Assembly (NCBI RefSeq): GCF_018986915.1
Contig: NZ_CP076723.1
Coordinates: 3,707,501 to 3,771,500 of the forward strand
Reading direction: 5' to 3'
Length of the DNA: 64,000 bases
From: Geomonas oryzisoli
GTDB taxonomy: Bacteria; Desulfobacterota; Desulfuromonadia; Geobacterales; Geobacteraceae
The position numbers were made by a program, and so were the translations under genes. The notes under the pieces are model-generated. The model was given only the letters and a program-made list of their open reading frames with translations, was not told where the DNA came from and made no database searches. The number at the start of each line of letters is the position of its first letter. The first letter of the stretch is position 1. Below, in pieces: positions 1-7,956 of this stretch.

Positions 1-1
1 C

Positions 2-478
2 ATGCAGGGAGACGTCATTACCGGCTTCAACGGCGAAAACGTGAAGGACGTGCGCCAGTTGCAGCGCCTGGTCGGGGAGACCCCCATAGGCAAGAAGGTC
101 GACATCACCCTGTACCGCGACGGCAAAGAGGTCAAGGTCGCGGTCACCACTGCCCCGGCGGAGAGCACCCCGGCGCAGTCGCAGATGCAAAGGCCGGAGC
201 GTGAGGCCGGGTTGCTCGGGCTCTCCGTCGAGGAGCTGGGTCCGGAAATGCGGCGGCGCGGCATCACCGGCGTCGTGGTGAGCGACCTCGAACCCGGCGG
301 CATCGCGGAGGAGAGCGGCATCCAGCGTGGCGACGTCATCGTCTCGGTGAACCAGAAGAAGGTTCGCAACCTCGCGGAGTACCAAAAGGCGATGAAGGAT
401 GCCAGCAACCGGGGTGCCGTGGCACTCCTGGTACGGCGCGGAAATGCCAACATCTATTTCGCCTTAAAATTAAGATAG
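2..478 (+). CDS. C-terminal part of HtrA/DegP-type periplasmic serine protease (5' truncated by window edge)
   Basis: The reading frame is open from the left edge, so the start and the protease domain lie outside the window. The visible 158 residues hold the end of a first PDZ domain (about residues 1-50), a linker rich in Pro, Ala and Gln, and a second PDZ domain (about 70-155) with the GDVIVSVN signature typical of Do/DegP proteins. PDZ domains of this family bind exposed C-termini of misfolded envelope proteins and deliver them to the protease. The catalytic triad cannot be checked here. The frame stops at a TAG just before a short unknown gene. The family call is firm; whether it is DegP, DegQ or DegS is not decidable. 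Confidence 0.88.
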   Translation: MQGDVITGFNGENVKDVRQLQRLVGETPIGKKVDITLYRDGKEVKVAVTTAPAESTPAQSQMQRPEREAGLLGLSVEELGPEMRRRGITGVVVSDLEPGGIAEESGIQRGDVIVSVNQKKVRNLAEYQKAMKDASNRGAVALLVRRGNANIYFALKLR

Positions 479-537
479 AATCTTGAGGCAAAACTGCGTA
501 TAGTGTGCCCTGATATTTGACCGCCAGGGAGATTTCG

Positions 538-801
538 ATGAGTCTCATAGAAAACCAGGATCAGGCTAGACGGCTGGCCAGGGCCATCGTATCGGACGTT
601 GCCATGTACAACCGCGAGAAGGTCGAGCAGGGGATCAAGGAAGATAACATCTTCGAACTCCTAAACGAGCAACTGGCAGAAGGCAGGGAGCATTTCCAGT
701 CCCGGGTCAGCAAAGAACTGGCGGAATCCAACATCTTCGACATCGCCGTGGTCGACGTACTGATCAAGCGGGCGGGGAAGATAGAATCCAATATCTGGTA
801 G
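538..801 (+). CDS. Small conserved-looking protein of unknown function (87 aa)
   Basis: I do not recognise this protein. The ATG at 538 is preceded at a good distance by an AGGGAG ribosome-binding site at 527-532; a longer reading from 517 lacks this. The product is charged, contains no Cys, no signal peptide and no membrane segment, and reads as mostly alpha-helical, with repeated Glu/Lys/Arg pairs. It sits 59 bases after the HtrA-type protease gene and is followed by a strong hairpin terminator, so it may be co-transcribed with the protease. Cytoplasmic location is likely. No function is proposed. Confidence 0.75.
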   Translation: MSLIENQDQARRLARAIVSDVAMYNREKVEQGIKEDNIFELLNEQLAEGREHFQSRVSKELAESNIFDIAVVDVLIKRAGKIESNIW

Positions 802-830
802 GCAGTACAACTTCAACACTGACAGGTCCC

Positions 831-868
831 GGGCGCGCTTCCATTCAGAAACGCGCCCGCGCTTTTTT
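831..868 (+). terminator. Rho-independent terminator after the 538-801 gene
   Basis: GGGCGCG at 831-837 pairs with CGCGCCC at 852-858 and a run of six T follows at 863-868. It separates the protease unit from rluD. Confidence 0.8.
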
Positions 869-903
869 ACGGGAGTCACTCTCCCAGGAGAAACCAAGCA
901 AAG

Positions 904-1863
904 ATGGAACCGATTGAACTCACCTTCCCCTGCGACGCTGATCCCGAACGACTGGACAGCTTCATCGCCCGCAGCGTCCCCGAAATCACCCGATCCGCCG
1001 CGCTGAGGCTCATCGAGACCGGACAGGCCACGGTGAACGGCCAGCCACAAAAGCCCTCCCTCAAGCTCAAGGGTGGCGAAGCGGTCACGGTAACCATCCC
1101 GCCGCCGGCGCCGGCTCAACCGCAACCGGAGGAGATCCCGCTCGAGGTCCTGTACGAAGACAGCGACATCGTGGTGGTCAACAAGGGAGCCGGCATGGTG
1201 GTGCATCCCGGCGCCGGCAATGCCGACGGGACCCTCGTCAACGCGCTTCTTGCCCACTGCAAGGACCTCTCCGGCATCGGGGGTGAATTGCGGCCGGGCA
1301 TCGTGCACCGCATCGACAAGGACACCTCGGGAACCCTCGTTATCGCCAAGAGCGACCGGGCCCACAACGGCCTCGCCGATCAGTTCAAGGTGCACAGCAT
1401 CAAGCGGATCTACCTGGCGTTGGTGTACGGCAGCCCCAAGGAAGACCGCGGACGCATCGAGTCCGTGATCGGACGCCACCCCGTGGAGCGCAAGAAGATG
1501 TCGGGCAAGGCGCGGCACGGCAAGAACGCCATCACCCACTGGCGCGTCGAGGGGCGCTACCCCGGCGTGACGTTGGTGCGCCTGAGACTGGAGACGGGGC
1601 GCACGCACCAGATCAGGGTGCACCTCTCCGAGGCGGGACACCCGCTTTTGGCGGACGAAGTCTACGGCGGCGGCAGCCGGTTGGCCCAGTTGAAGGACCC
1701 GGTCCTCAAGCAGATGATCAAGGCGATGGGGCGCCAGGCGCTGCACGCCAAGACGCTCGGGTTCCTCCACCCCGTCACCGGAGAGTACCTGGAGTTCGAC
1801 ACGGAGCTGCCGCCGGACATGGCCGGCATCGTCGCCTATCTGGAAGAGAAAAACAGGGGCTAG
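904..1863 (+). CDS. rluD: RluD-type 23S rRNA pseudouridine synthase
   Basis: This 319-residue protein has the two-domain build of RluA-family pseudouridine synthases that modify large-subunit rRNA. An S4 RNA-binding domain covers about residues 15-75, and the catalytic domain carries the HRID motif with Asp138 as the expected nucleophile, followed by KDTSG. A GRTHQIRVH motif near residue 230 is also typical. A CAGGAG site lies upstream of the ATG. The last codons are AGG GGC TAG, and this sequence is the end of an intergenic repeat found twice more in the window, so the C-terminal Arg-Gly-stop may have come with the repeat. RluD versus RluC specificity is by resemblance only. Confidence 0.9.
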   Translation: MEPIELTFPCDADPERLDSFIARSVPEITRSAALRLIETGQATVNGQPQKPSLKLKGGEAVTVTIPPPAPAQPQPEEIPLEVLYEDSDIVVVNKGAGMVVHPGAGNADGTLVNALLAHCKDLSGIGGELRPGIVHRIDKDTSGTLVIAKSDRAHNGLADQFKVHSIKRIYLALVYGSPKEDRGRIESVIGRHPVERKKMSGKARHGKNAITHWRVEGRYPGVTLVRLRLETGRTHQIRVHLSEAGHPLLADEVYGGGSRLAQLKDPVLKQMIKAMGRQALHAKTLGFLHPVTGEYLEFDTELPPDMAGIVAYLEEKNRG

Positions 1864-1895
1864 GGACTAGGGACTAGGGGCTGGCGAAACCACCC
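1854..1895 (+). repeat. GGGGCTAGGGACTAG repeat, single copy overlapping the rluD stop codon
   Basis: The sequence from 1854 runs CAGGGGCTAGGGACTAGGG and continues with a second GGGACTAGGGGCTGGCGAAACC segment (1871-1892). It matches the repeat arms at 38496-38540 (same strand) and 38924-38967 (opposite strand). The TAG at 1861-1863 is the rluD stop. Confidence 0.8.
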
Positions 1896-1951
1896 GCCTT
1901 GCGTCCCCGCCCGTCGCCCCCCTTTAAAATGCATATAAAGAGGTGTCATAC

Positions 1952-2749
1952 ATGGAAATGCAGAAAGCAGGAAAGATCCAGTACCTGAAGCCGCGGGTCG
2001 CCGCAGGCGCTGTCGCCGGCTTCACCACACGCCACGAAGGGGTGTCGCGTCCCCCGTACAACTCGCTGAACCTAGGGAGCAACACGCTGGACTCGTCGCA
2101 CAACGTGGAAGGAAACCGCAGCCTGCTCGCCCGCAGCCTGGGTGCGACGCTGGACCGTTTCCTCACCGTAAGCCAGGTGCACGGCACCGATCTCCTCGTG
2201 ATCGACGCGCCCAACCCGGAGCTGTCCCACTTCCTGAAGCTTGAGTGCGACGGCATCGTCACCAACCAGCCCGGCATCATGATCGCAGTCTGCGTCGCTG
2301 ACTGCGTCCCCATCCTGCTGCACGACCCTGTGCAGAAAGTGGTGGCTGCGCTGCACGCGGGGTGGCAGGGTACGGCAGGCAACATCGCCGCCAAGGGGGT
2401 CGAGGCACTGGTGAACCTGTTCGGCAGCAACAAAAAGGACATCATTGCCGCGATCGGTCCCCACATCGGGGCCTGCTGCTACGAGGTCGATGCCCCGGTG
2501 CGGGACGCCTGCAAGCAGGCCGGCATCGCCTGGGATCTCTGTGCCACCGCGCAGGGGGAAGGGAAGTGGATGCTCGACCTGGGCAAGGCCAACCGCCAGC
2601 TGCTCTCCGACGCCGGCGTTTCCGCCGAGCACATCCAGGGGAGCGAACACTGCGTCAGCTGCAACCAGGAGCTCTTCTTCTCCTACCGCCGCGACGAAGG
2701 GGACACCGGCAGACAGGTGGGCTTCATCATGCTGGAAGGTGAGCAATAA
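1952..2749 (+). CDS. pgeF: PgeF/YfiH-type peptidoglycan editing factor (multicopper-oxidase-like laccase-domain protein)
   Basis: The 265-residue product belongs to the YfiH/DUF152 family, whose E. coli member PgeF removes misincorporated residues from peptidoglycan precursors and which was earlier described as a polyphenol oxidase. The conserved metal-site motifs are visible: VADCVPILLHD around residue 110 and HAGWQGTAGNIAAK shortly after, plus CCYEV and EHCVSC towards the C-terminus. An AAAGAGG site at 1937-1943 favours the ATG at 1952 over the in-frame GTG at 1943. It lies about 90 bases after rluD and may share its transcript. Confidence 0.88.
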   Translation: MEMQKAGKIQYLKPRVAAGAVAGFTTRHEGVSRPPYNSLNLGSNTLDSSHNVEGNRSLLARSLGATLDRFLTVSQVHGTDLLVIDAPNPELSHFLKLECDGIVTNQPGIMIAVCVADCVPILLHDPVQKVVAALHAGWQGTAGNIAAKGVEALVNLFGSNKKDIIAAIGPHIGACCYEVDAPVRDACKQAGIAWDLCATAQGEGKWMLDLGKANRQLLSDAGVSAEHIQGSEHCVSCNQELFFSYRRDEGDTGRQVGFIMLEGEQ

Positions 2750-2822
2750 GCTGTGGCGCTTCGGCCGAGCTTCTGATATAAGACGGCGGAGAGTTAGAAA
2801 CCTTTACAGGAGGCTTCAACAG

Positions 2823-3860
2823 ATGAGGATCTTGTTCAGACTTGCCCTGCTCGTGGTGGTGACCGGCGCCCTTTTCGGCTGCGCCCACAACTACTACAAC
2901 ATCCCCCAGGAAACCCTGGAGAAAAAGGTGCGCACCATCGGGGTGGCGCCGTTCTTCACCGACGCCGACAGTGACATCAGGCATCCCGAGAAGGCTGCCA
3001 TCATCTCCATCGTGCGCAGCTACAACGCAAAAAACGAGAAGGAACTGACCGCGAGGATCAGGAGCACCGGCATATTCTACGCGGTGCGCCCGGTATCGGC
3101 GGACCCGGACCGCCTCTTCAGCTCCCTGGTCTGGAACCGCGAGAAACGCGACGACGCCCGCATCGTCTACAACAAGTACTTCTTCAAGAAGGACGACTTG
3201 AAACAGCTCATGACCGACAACGGACTGGACGCCGTCCTTTTCGTGACGGTGAGCGGCCTGACCAAGCCGGGCAAGGTCTTCGCGAGCAACTTCCTGTCCT
3301 ATCTGGAAACGGACTACAACTACCTCTCCATGACCGCGGTGATGCTGGACCGGGAGGGGAACACGGTATGGGAGTACCCCAACTTCCGTCGTGATTCGCC
3401 GTCCTACCCGATGTTCTTCTCGCTGCAGTATCCGGACTTCGACGAGGCGGCGGCGAACCTCACCGAGAAGGTCGACGTGAAGTTCAAGACGGTGGCAGGC
3501 GTCAACGCGGCCTTCGCCAAGAGCGAGGCCTCAACCGTCCCCAACGGCCCCGACGTTTCCACACTCTACGTGAAGCAGTTCGACGAGATGCTCGCGCTGA
3601 TGCAGACCTACAAACCGCTCTTCGGCGCCAAGGAGAAGGAAAAGGAGACCCCGCCGGCTCCGGCCAGCGCCCCGGTCTACTACACACCGCCGGCGGCCCC
3701 GGCAGCGCCGGCAGCACCTGCACCGGCGGCACCTGCGCCTGCCCCGGCAGCACCTCAGGCTGTTGCACCGGCTCCCCAGCCCGCAGCGGCAGCGGCACCG
3801 GCGGGTCCGGCTCCGATCACCTCGGTGGACATCGTCCCGGAACAGCCTGCCGCGAAATAG
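2823..3860 (+). CDS. Putative lipoprotein with Ala/Pro-rich C-terminal tail
   Basis: The ATG at 2823 has a CAGGAGG ribosome-binding site at 2807-2813; the longer open frame upstream is antisense-like noise over pgeF. The first 20 residues form a lipoprotein signal ending in the lipobox LFGC, with Cys20 as the lipidation site. Next comes a folded domain of about 250 residues, and then a low-complexity Ala/Pro tail (about residues 278-330) that could span or associate with the cell wall. No enzyme motif is seen. The domain resembles lipoproteins of unknown function found in Geobacter, but I cannot assign a family. The alternative of a secreted periplasmic protein is unlikely given the lipobox. 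Confidence 0.85.
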   Translation: MRILFRLALLVVVTGALFGCAHNYYNIPQETLEKKVRTIGVAPFFTDADSDIRHPEKAAIISIVRSYNAKNEKELTARIRSTGIFYAVRPVSADPDRLFSSLVWNREKRDDARIVYNKYFFKKDDLKQLMTDNGLDAVLFVTVSGLTKPGKVFASNFLSYLETDYNYLSMTAVMLDREGNTVWEYPNFRRDSPSYPMFFSLQYPDFDEAAANLTEKVDVKFKTVAGVNAAFAKSEASTVPNGPDVSTLYVKQFDEMLALMQTYKPLFGAKEKEKETPPAPASAPVYYTPPAAPAAPAAPAPAAPAPAPAAPQAVAPAPQPAAAAAPAGPAPITSVDIVPEQPAAK

Positions 3861-3927
3861 TGGCGGCACCTTCCCCCACCCCCTAGCCCCCTCCCGCAAG
3901 GGGCGGGGGGACCAACGGCACAAACAA

Positions 3928-3967
3928 AAGGCGGCGCCGAGATCACTTCTCGGCGCCGCCTTCTTTT
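3928..3967. terminator. Bidirectional terminator between convergent genes
   Basis: A 13-base stem (GGCGGCGCCGAGA at 3930-3942 with its complement at 3948-3960) is followed by TTCTTTT on the plus strand and by TTTTGTTTG on the minus strand. It serves the lipoprotein gene and the small acidic gene that face each other. Confidence 0.88.
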
Positions 3968-3990
3968 ATTGCGCAGCCATTCGGCTCTAG

Positions 3991-4155
3991 TTACAACTCC
4001 TCGAACTCCTCCGGATCTTCCGGAGTTTCCTCGTCGTCTTCGGCCTCATCCTCGTCGTCATAGTCCTCGTCGACGACGCGCTTCAGAAATTCCTTATTGC
4101 TTTCGATGAGTCTCCGGATCTCACCGGCCAGTTCGTCGAGATCTTCGTGTTCCAC
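3991..4155 (-). CDS. Short very acidic protein of unknown function (54 aa), GTG start
   Basis: This frame starts with GTG at 4155, eight bases after a GGGAGG site, only four bases past the stop codon of glgA. It ends with TAA just before a strong terminator. The product begins VEHEDLDELAGEIRRL, a likely helix, and its second half is almost entirely Asp and Glu. Good translation signals, tight coupling to glgA and a following terminator all support a real gene, although it is short. I do not recognise it. It may act as a small binding partner of glycogen synthase or a DNA mimic, but that is speculation. Confidence 0.65.
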   Translation of the reverse strand: MEHEDLDELAGEIRRLIESNKEFLKRVVDEDYDDEDEAEDDEETPEDPEEFEEL

Positions 4156-4158
4156 AGG

Positions 4159-5619
4159 TTACGCCTCCCCTCCCTTGCGCAGCAACGCCTTGCGATACAG
4201 CTCCAGATACTTGTGCACCGAGTTCTGCCAGGAATAGTCGCTGCTCATGCCGCGACGCATCAGCTTCTTCCACAACGCCTTGTCCTGGTACGCCGTCACC
4301 GCCCGGTTGATCGCCTCCCAGAGCGCCTCCGCGCTGTACTCGTCGAAAACGAAGCCGTTGGGCGTCCTGTCGTTGTCCCGCGGGTCGAAGACGCTGTCGG
4401 CAAGCCCCCCGGTCCGGCGCACCACCGGAACCGTGCCGTAGCGCATGGCGATCAGCTGCCCCAGCCCGCACGGTTCGAAGAAGGAAGGCATCAGGAACAT
4501 GTCGCTGCCGGCGTAGATCTTGGGCGCCAGGGAATGGTCAAAGCCGCTGGCGAAGGCGATGTTGCGGGCGCCGGCGGCCTTGATGTCGTTGAAGGCCTTC
4601 ACGTAGCGCTCCTCGCCGTTGCCCAGCAGCACCAGTTGCATCGGGGCCTTGGCGATCATCGGCAACAGTTCCGCGATCAGGTCGAACCCCTTCTGGGCGA
4701 CCATGCGCGAGACCATGCCGAAGACCGGGATCTCCGGCGCGCTGGCAAGCCCCATGAGCCGCTGCAGCCCGATCTTGTCGACCATCTTGCCGGAGAGGGA
4801 GGCGTGGCTGTAGTTCTTCATGATCTCCCGGTCCATGGCCGGGTTCCATTCCTCGTAGTCGAGCCCGTTCAAAATGCCGACCAGGTCATCCTTTCTGGTC
4901 TGCAGCACGCCGTGCAGGCCGCACCCCATCTCCGGGGTCCGGATCTCGCGGCAGTAGGCCTCGGAGACGGTGGTCACGAGGTCGGCGGTGAGGATGCCCC
5001 CCTTCAGGAGGTTCACCTTGCCGTAGAATTCCAGCCCGTCGATGTTGAAGCACTCCTTGGAGAGCCCCATGGTCGCGAGCTCCTCCTTGGGGAAGAGCCC
5101 CTGGTAGGCCAGGTTGTGGATGGTGAAGATGACCCCGGTCCTGGCGAAGAAAGGATCGTTCTTCCTCTCGTGCTTCAGATAATGCGGGATCAGCGCGGTC
5201 TGCCAGTCGTGGCAGTGGATGATGTCCGGCCTGAAGTCCATCTTCTTCAACAGTTCCAGGACGCAGCGGCAGAAGAAGGAGAAGCGCTGGGCGTTGTCGG
5301 GATAATCGCCGCTGGGGGTGCCGTAGAGCTCCTCGCGGGCGAAGTACTCCTTGTTCTCGATGAGGTAGACCGGGATCTCCCCGAGTGCTGCCTGGCGCAG
5401 GAACCCCTTCTTCTCCACGCCGTCCACCATCACCGAGGCGCTCTTGCGTCCCTTGCGAACCGCCATCCCCCCCCGCTCGACCACCGAGTAGAAGGGCATC
5501 ATGATCCTCACGTCGTGACCGAGCGTCTTCAGAGTCTTCGGGAGTGCGCTGGCAACATCCGCCAGACCTCCGGTCTTGGCGAAGGGAGTGACCTCCGACG
5601 CAACAAACAAAATCTTCAT
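4159..5619 (-). CDS. glgA: Glycogen synthase (ADP-glucose type, GT5)
   Basis: The 486-residue protein has the N-terminal signature of bacterial glycogen synthases, KILFVASEVTPFAKTGGLADV, in two parts: the sugar-nucleotide-binding KTGGL loop at residues 15-19 and the preceding beta strand. The C-terminal GT-B half has the expected MPSFFEPCGLGQL segment with the conserved Glu and Cys. It transfers glucose from ADP-glucose (some bacterial members use UDP-glucose) to the growing alpha-1,4 chain in the cytoplasm. It lies downstream of a GH57 glycosidase and a sugar nucleotidyltransferase fusion on the same strand, which suggests a glycan storage unit. Length is normal for the family. Confidence 0.95.
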   Translation of the reverse strand: MKILFVASEVTPFAKTGGLADVASALPKTLKTLGHDVRIMMPFYSVVERGGMAVRKGRKSASVMVDGVEKKGFLRQAALGEIPVYLIENKEYFAREELYGTPSGDYPDNAQRFSFFCRCVLELLKKMDFRPDIIHCHDWQTALIPHYLKHERKNDPFFARTGVIFTIHNLAYQGLFPKEELATMGLSKECFNIDGLEFYGKVNLLKGGILTADLVTTVSEAYCREIRTPEMGCGLHGVLQTRKDDLVGILNGLDYEEWNPAMDREIMKNYSHASLSGKMVDKIGLQRLMGLASAPEIPVFGMVSRMVAQKGFDLIAELLPMIAKAPMQLVLLGNGEERYVKAFNDIKAAGARNIAFASGFDHSLAPKIYAGSDMFLMPSFFEPCGLGQLIAMRYGTVPVVRRTGGLADSVFDPRDNDRTPNGFVFDEYSAEALWEAINRAVTAYQDKALWKKLMRRGMSSDYSWQNSVHKYLELYRKALLRKGGEA

Positions 5620-5702
5620 GTAAAACCTCTAACACCCTGGAATTATAGGCATAGTCTAGATTAAGACGGCCCCCGGGTAAAGTTTTTTTGCAAAAGAAAA
5701 AT

Positions 5703-7919
5703 TTAAGATGGATCCGGTTCGCAAGGGGAAAGGTCCTTGAGCGCCCCCGTCTCCCCCCCCAGGCAGGTGCCCGCATAGGCGAGCGCCAGCGGCGCCTCCA
5801 TCGGCCAGCGGCCGAGCAGGTTGGGCCCGCGCGAGTGGGTCAGGTAGCAGCAGAGCCGGTCCCCCGCGTCCAGCCGCAGGGCCGGGAGCGGGATGCGCAG
5901 TTGCGCGCTGCGGCCGACCCAGTAGCGCCCCATCCCCCCGGAGGGCTGCCACGCCCCCTCCTTGAAAAGCTGCAGTTCCCCCTCGCCGTCGCCGGCCTGC
6001 ATCTCGATCCGGTATTCGCCGCCCCCCATGAGGTGCAGCGACAGACGGTCGCCCGGCTGCAGCAGCTTTTCCAGCGACTGCGCGGCGTCGATCCTGAAAT
6101 AGAAATAGTCGAGATCATAGCCGTAAAAGAACGACTGCAGCCCCGTTTCCGCGGCGTGCATCGCAGCCCCCTGCCGGGTCAGGTCGTACAACCCCGCCGA
6201 GAGCCACTCGAAGTAATCGTCGCCCGCCGGGCTTAACGAGGGGGTGATCAGCCGCGCCGGCCCCCGGACGAAGCCTGCCGGGCGCTGCTTCTTGATCGGC
6301 TCGTGCAGCTCCCCCGGGATCTCCAGCGCCAGCAGCTGGTAGACGTTGATCAGGTGGCTGCGGAACAACAGGTCGAAACTGCCGGAGTGGGGGGAGAAGT
6401 GGTCGTCGCCGTACCACCAGAACCAGTCGCTCCCCTGCGCGGCGTAGAGGGCCTTGCAGGCGCGCCGGGCCGCCTCGTCGCTGCTGGTCCCCCCGGAGAG
6501 GAGCTGGGCCACCTCGGGGCTCGTGTGCACCGCTGCCTCCCTCGCCTTGGCCAGATACTCCCATCCCAGGTTCTCCTCCGGATGGCCGATCCAGATGCCG
6601 TAGTCGGCATTGATCCAGGAGCCTGGATGCACGTGGCGCAGCACCCGCCGCTCCGGGACCCGCTCCAGCACCTCCGAAAACGTTGCCGGCTCCACCCCCG
6701 GGATCTGCGCCAGCGCGGCGTAGAGCCTGGAGAGGAAGGGAAGCCCGTTGTCGTGGTAGTGCTCCCAGGCGTTCTCCCCGTCCAGTATCACCGGAACCAC
6801 CCGGGGGGAACGACACTGCTGCCGGATCTCCTTGACCCGCCCCACGAAATCGGCGACGGCCCGCTCCGCGTCCCACTGCGAGTAGGTGAAGCCGATCTGG
6901 TCCGAGAGCACCTGGTCCCGGAAGAACAGGGCGATCTCCTCCCCTCCCTGCTGGAACAGATAGGGCTCGTACAGGGCTTCGCGTCCCCCCCCAAGCCCCC
7001 CGGGGAGGGTCTGGGCCAGCACCCGCTCGTCGGAGGCGGTCCAGCAAAGCCCCTCCCGGGCGAGGATCCCGAGTGCCTCGTCGCTTACCGACCCCTCCGG
7101 GGGCCACATCCCGCGCGGCCTGAAGCCGAACAGCCTCTCGAAGCTCTCGATGCCCCGGGCCACCTGTCCCCGTGCGTCTTCCGGATAACGGATGTCGATC
7201 TTCGGGAGGTTCGCCGCGGGAAGCGCCACCCGCGCGATCCGCGAGTCGCACAGAAGCGGCAGGATCGGGTGGAAATACGGGGTCACCGAAAGCTCGACCT
7301 TCCCCTCCTGATGCAGTCTTCTGTACAGCGGGATGATCTCCGAGATCAGCTCGCGCTGGGTTTCGAAGAGCAGGGCCTTGTCCCCGGCGTCGAACCCCCT
7401 CCCCTTGCGGATCAGCTCCTTGAATATCGGGAAGCGCCGGCGCGCCGCCTCCCCGGTCCAGGCGAGGTAGAACCAGACCTGCAGATCGAGCAGGTCCCGC
7501 TCCCCGAAGAGGGGCGCCCGGCAGGCGGCCGCACCGGGAACCCCGTCCCCGGCCATCCGGTACAGCTCCAGGTAGCGCGGGTAGGGCTCGATCATGCGCC
7601 GCTTGTTGGCGGAGAAGAAGTTTTCCAGGAGAAAGGCCCGCTCCGACGGATCCAGCTCGCCCGGTGCCTTGCGCGCAAGGGTGAGGTAGGGATCGACCGC
7701 CTCCCCCGAGGCGTAGTCCAGGATCTGCTCCAACAGCGAGGGGACCAGGTTGAAGACCACCTTGGCGCCGGGGCTCTCCGCGACGATGGCGGGCATGTCG
7801 TAGTAGTCCTTCACCGCATGGAGGTAGACCCAGGGGAGCAGGTACTCCCCCCGGACCGGATCCTTGTAGAAGGGCTGGTGCATGTGCCAAAGCAGCGTGA
7901 GATACAGTGGTTCGCTCAT
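5703..7919 (-). CDS. Glycoside hydrolase family 57 protein (alpha-glucan hydrolase or transferase)
   Basis: The 738-residue protein opens with LYLTLLWHMHQPFY, the first conserved region of GH57. The catalytic signature MWPPEGSVSD places the expected nucleophile at Glu275, and ILDGENAWEHY supplies the expected acid/base Asp380. GH57 members act on alpha-1,4 or alpha-1,6 glucans as amylases, branching enzymes or 4-alpha-glucanotransferases; the exact reaction cannot be read from the sequence. A C-terminal beta-rich region of about 200 residues follows. No signal peptide is present, so it should act in the cytoplasm on glycogen together with GlgA. An AAGGGGATAGG site precedes the ATG. Confidence 0.9.
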   Translation of the reverse strand: MSEPLYLTLLWHMHQPFYKDPVRGEYLLPWVYLHAVKDYYDMPAIVAESPGAKVVFNLVPSLLEQILDYASGEAVDPYLTLARKAPGELDPSERAFLLENFFSANKRRMIEPYPRYLELYRMAGDGVPGAAACRAPLFGERDLLDLQVWFYLAWTGEAARRRFPIFKELIRKGRGFDAGDKALLFETQRELISEIIPLYRRLHQEGKVELSVTPYFHPILPLLCDSRIARVALPAANLPKIDIRYPEDARGQVARGIESFERLFGFRPRGMWPPEGSVSDEALGILAREGLCWTASDERVLAQTLPGGLGGGREALYEPYLFQQGGEEIALFFRDQVLSDQIGFTYSQWDAERAVADFVGRVKEIRQQCRSPRVVPVILDGENAWEHYHDNGLPFLSRLYAALAQIPGVEPATFSEVLERVPERRVLRHVHPGSWINADYGIWIGHPEENLGWEYLAKAREAAVHTSPEVAQLLSGGTSSDEAARRACKALYAAQGSDWFWWYGDDHFSPHSGSFDLLFRSHLINVYQLLALEIPGELHEPIKKQRPAGFVRGPARLITPSLSPAGDDYFEWLSAGLYDLTRQGAAMHAAETGLQSFFYGYDLDYFYFRIDAAQSLEKLLQPGDRLSLHLMGGGEYRIEMQAGDGEGELQLFKEGAWQPSGGMGRYWVGRSAQLRIPLPALRLDAGDRLCCYLTHSRGPNLLGRWPMEAPLALAYAGTCLGGETGALKDLSPCEPDPS

Positions 7920-7956
7920 CCTATCCCCTTGACGCGGCGCAAGGCCGCGACGCCCG

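Noticed and set aside
2445-2822. N-terminal extension of the lipoprotein gene to 2445
   Set aside because: It overlaps pgeF in another frame, and a lipobox signal peptide with ribosome-binding site starts at 2823.
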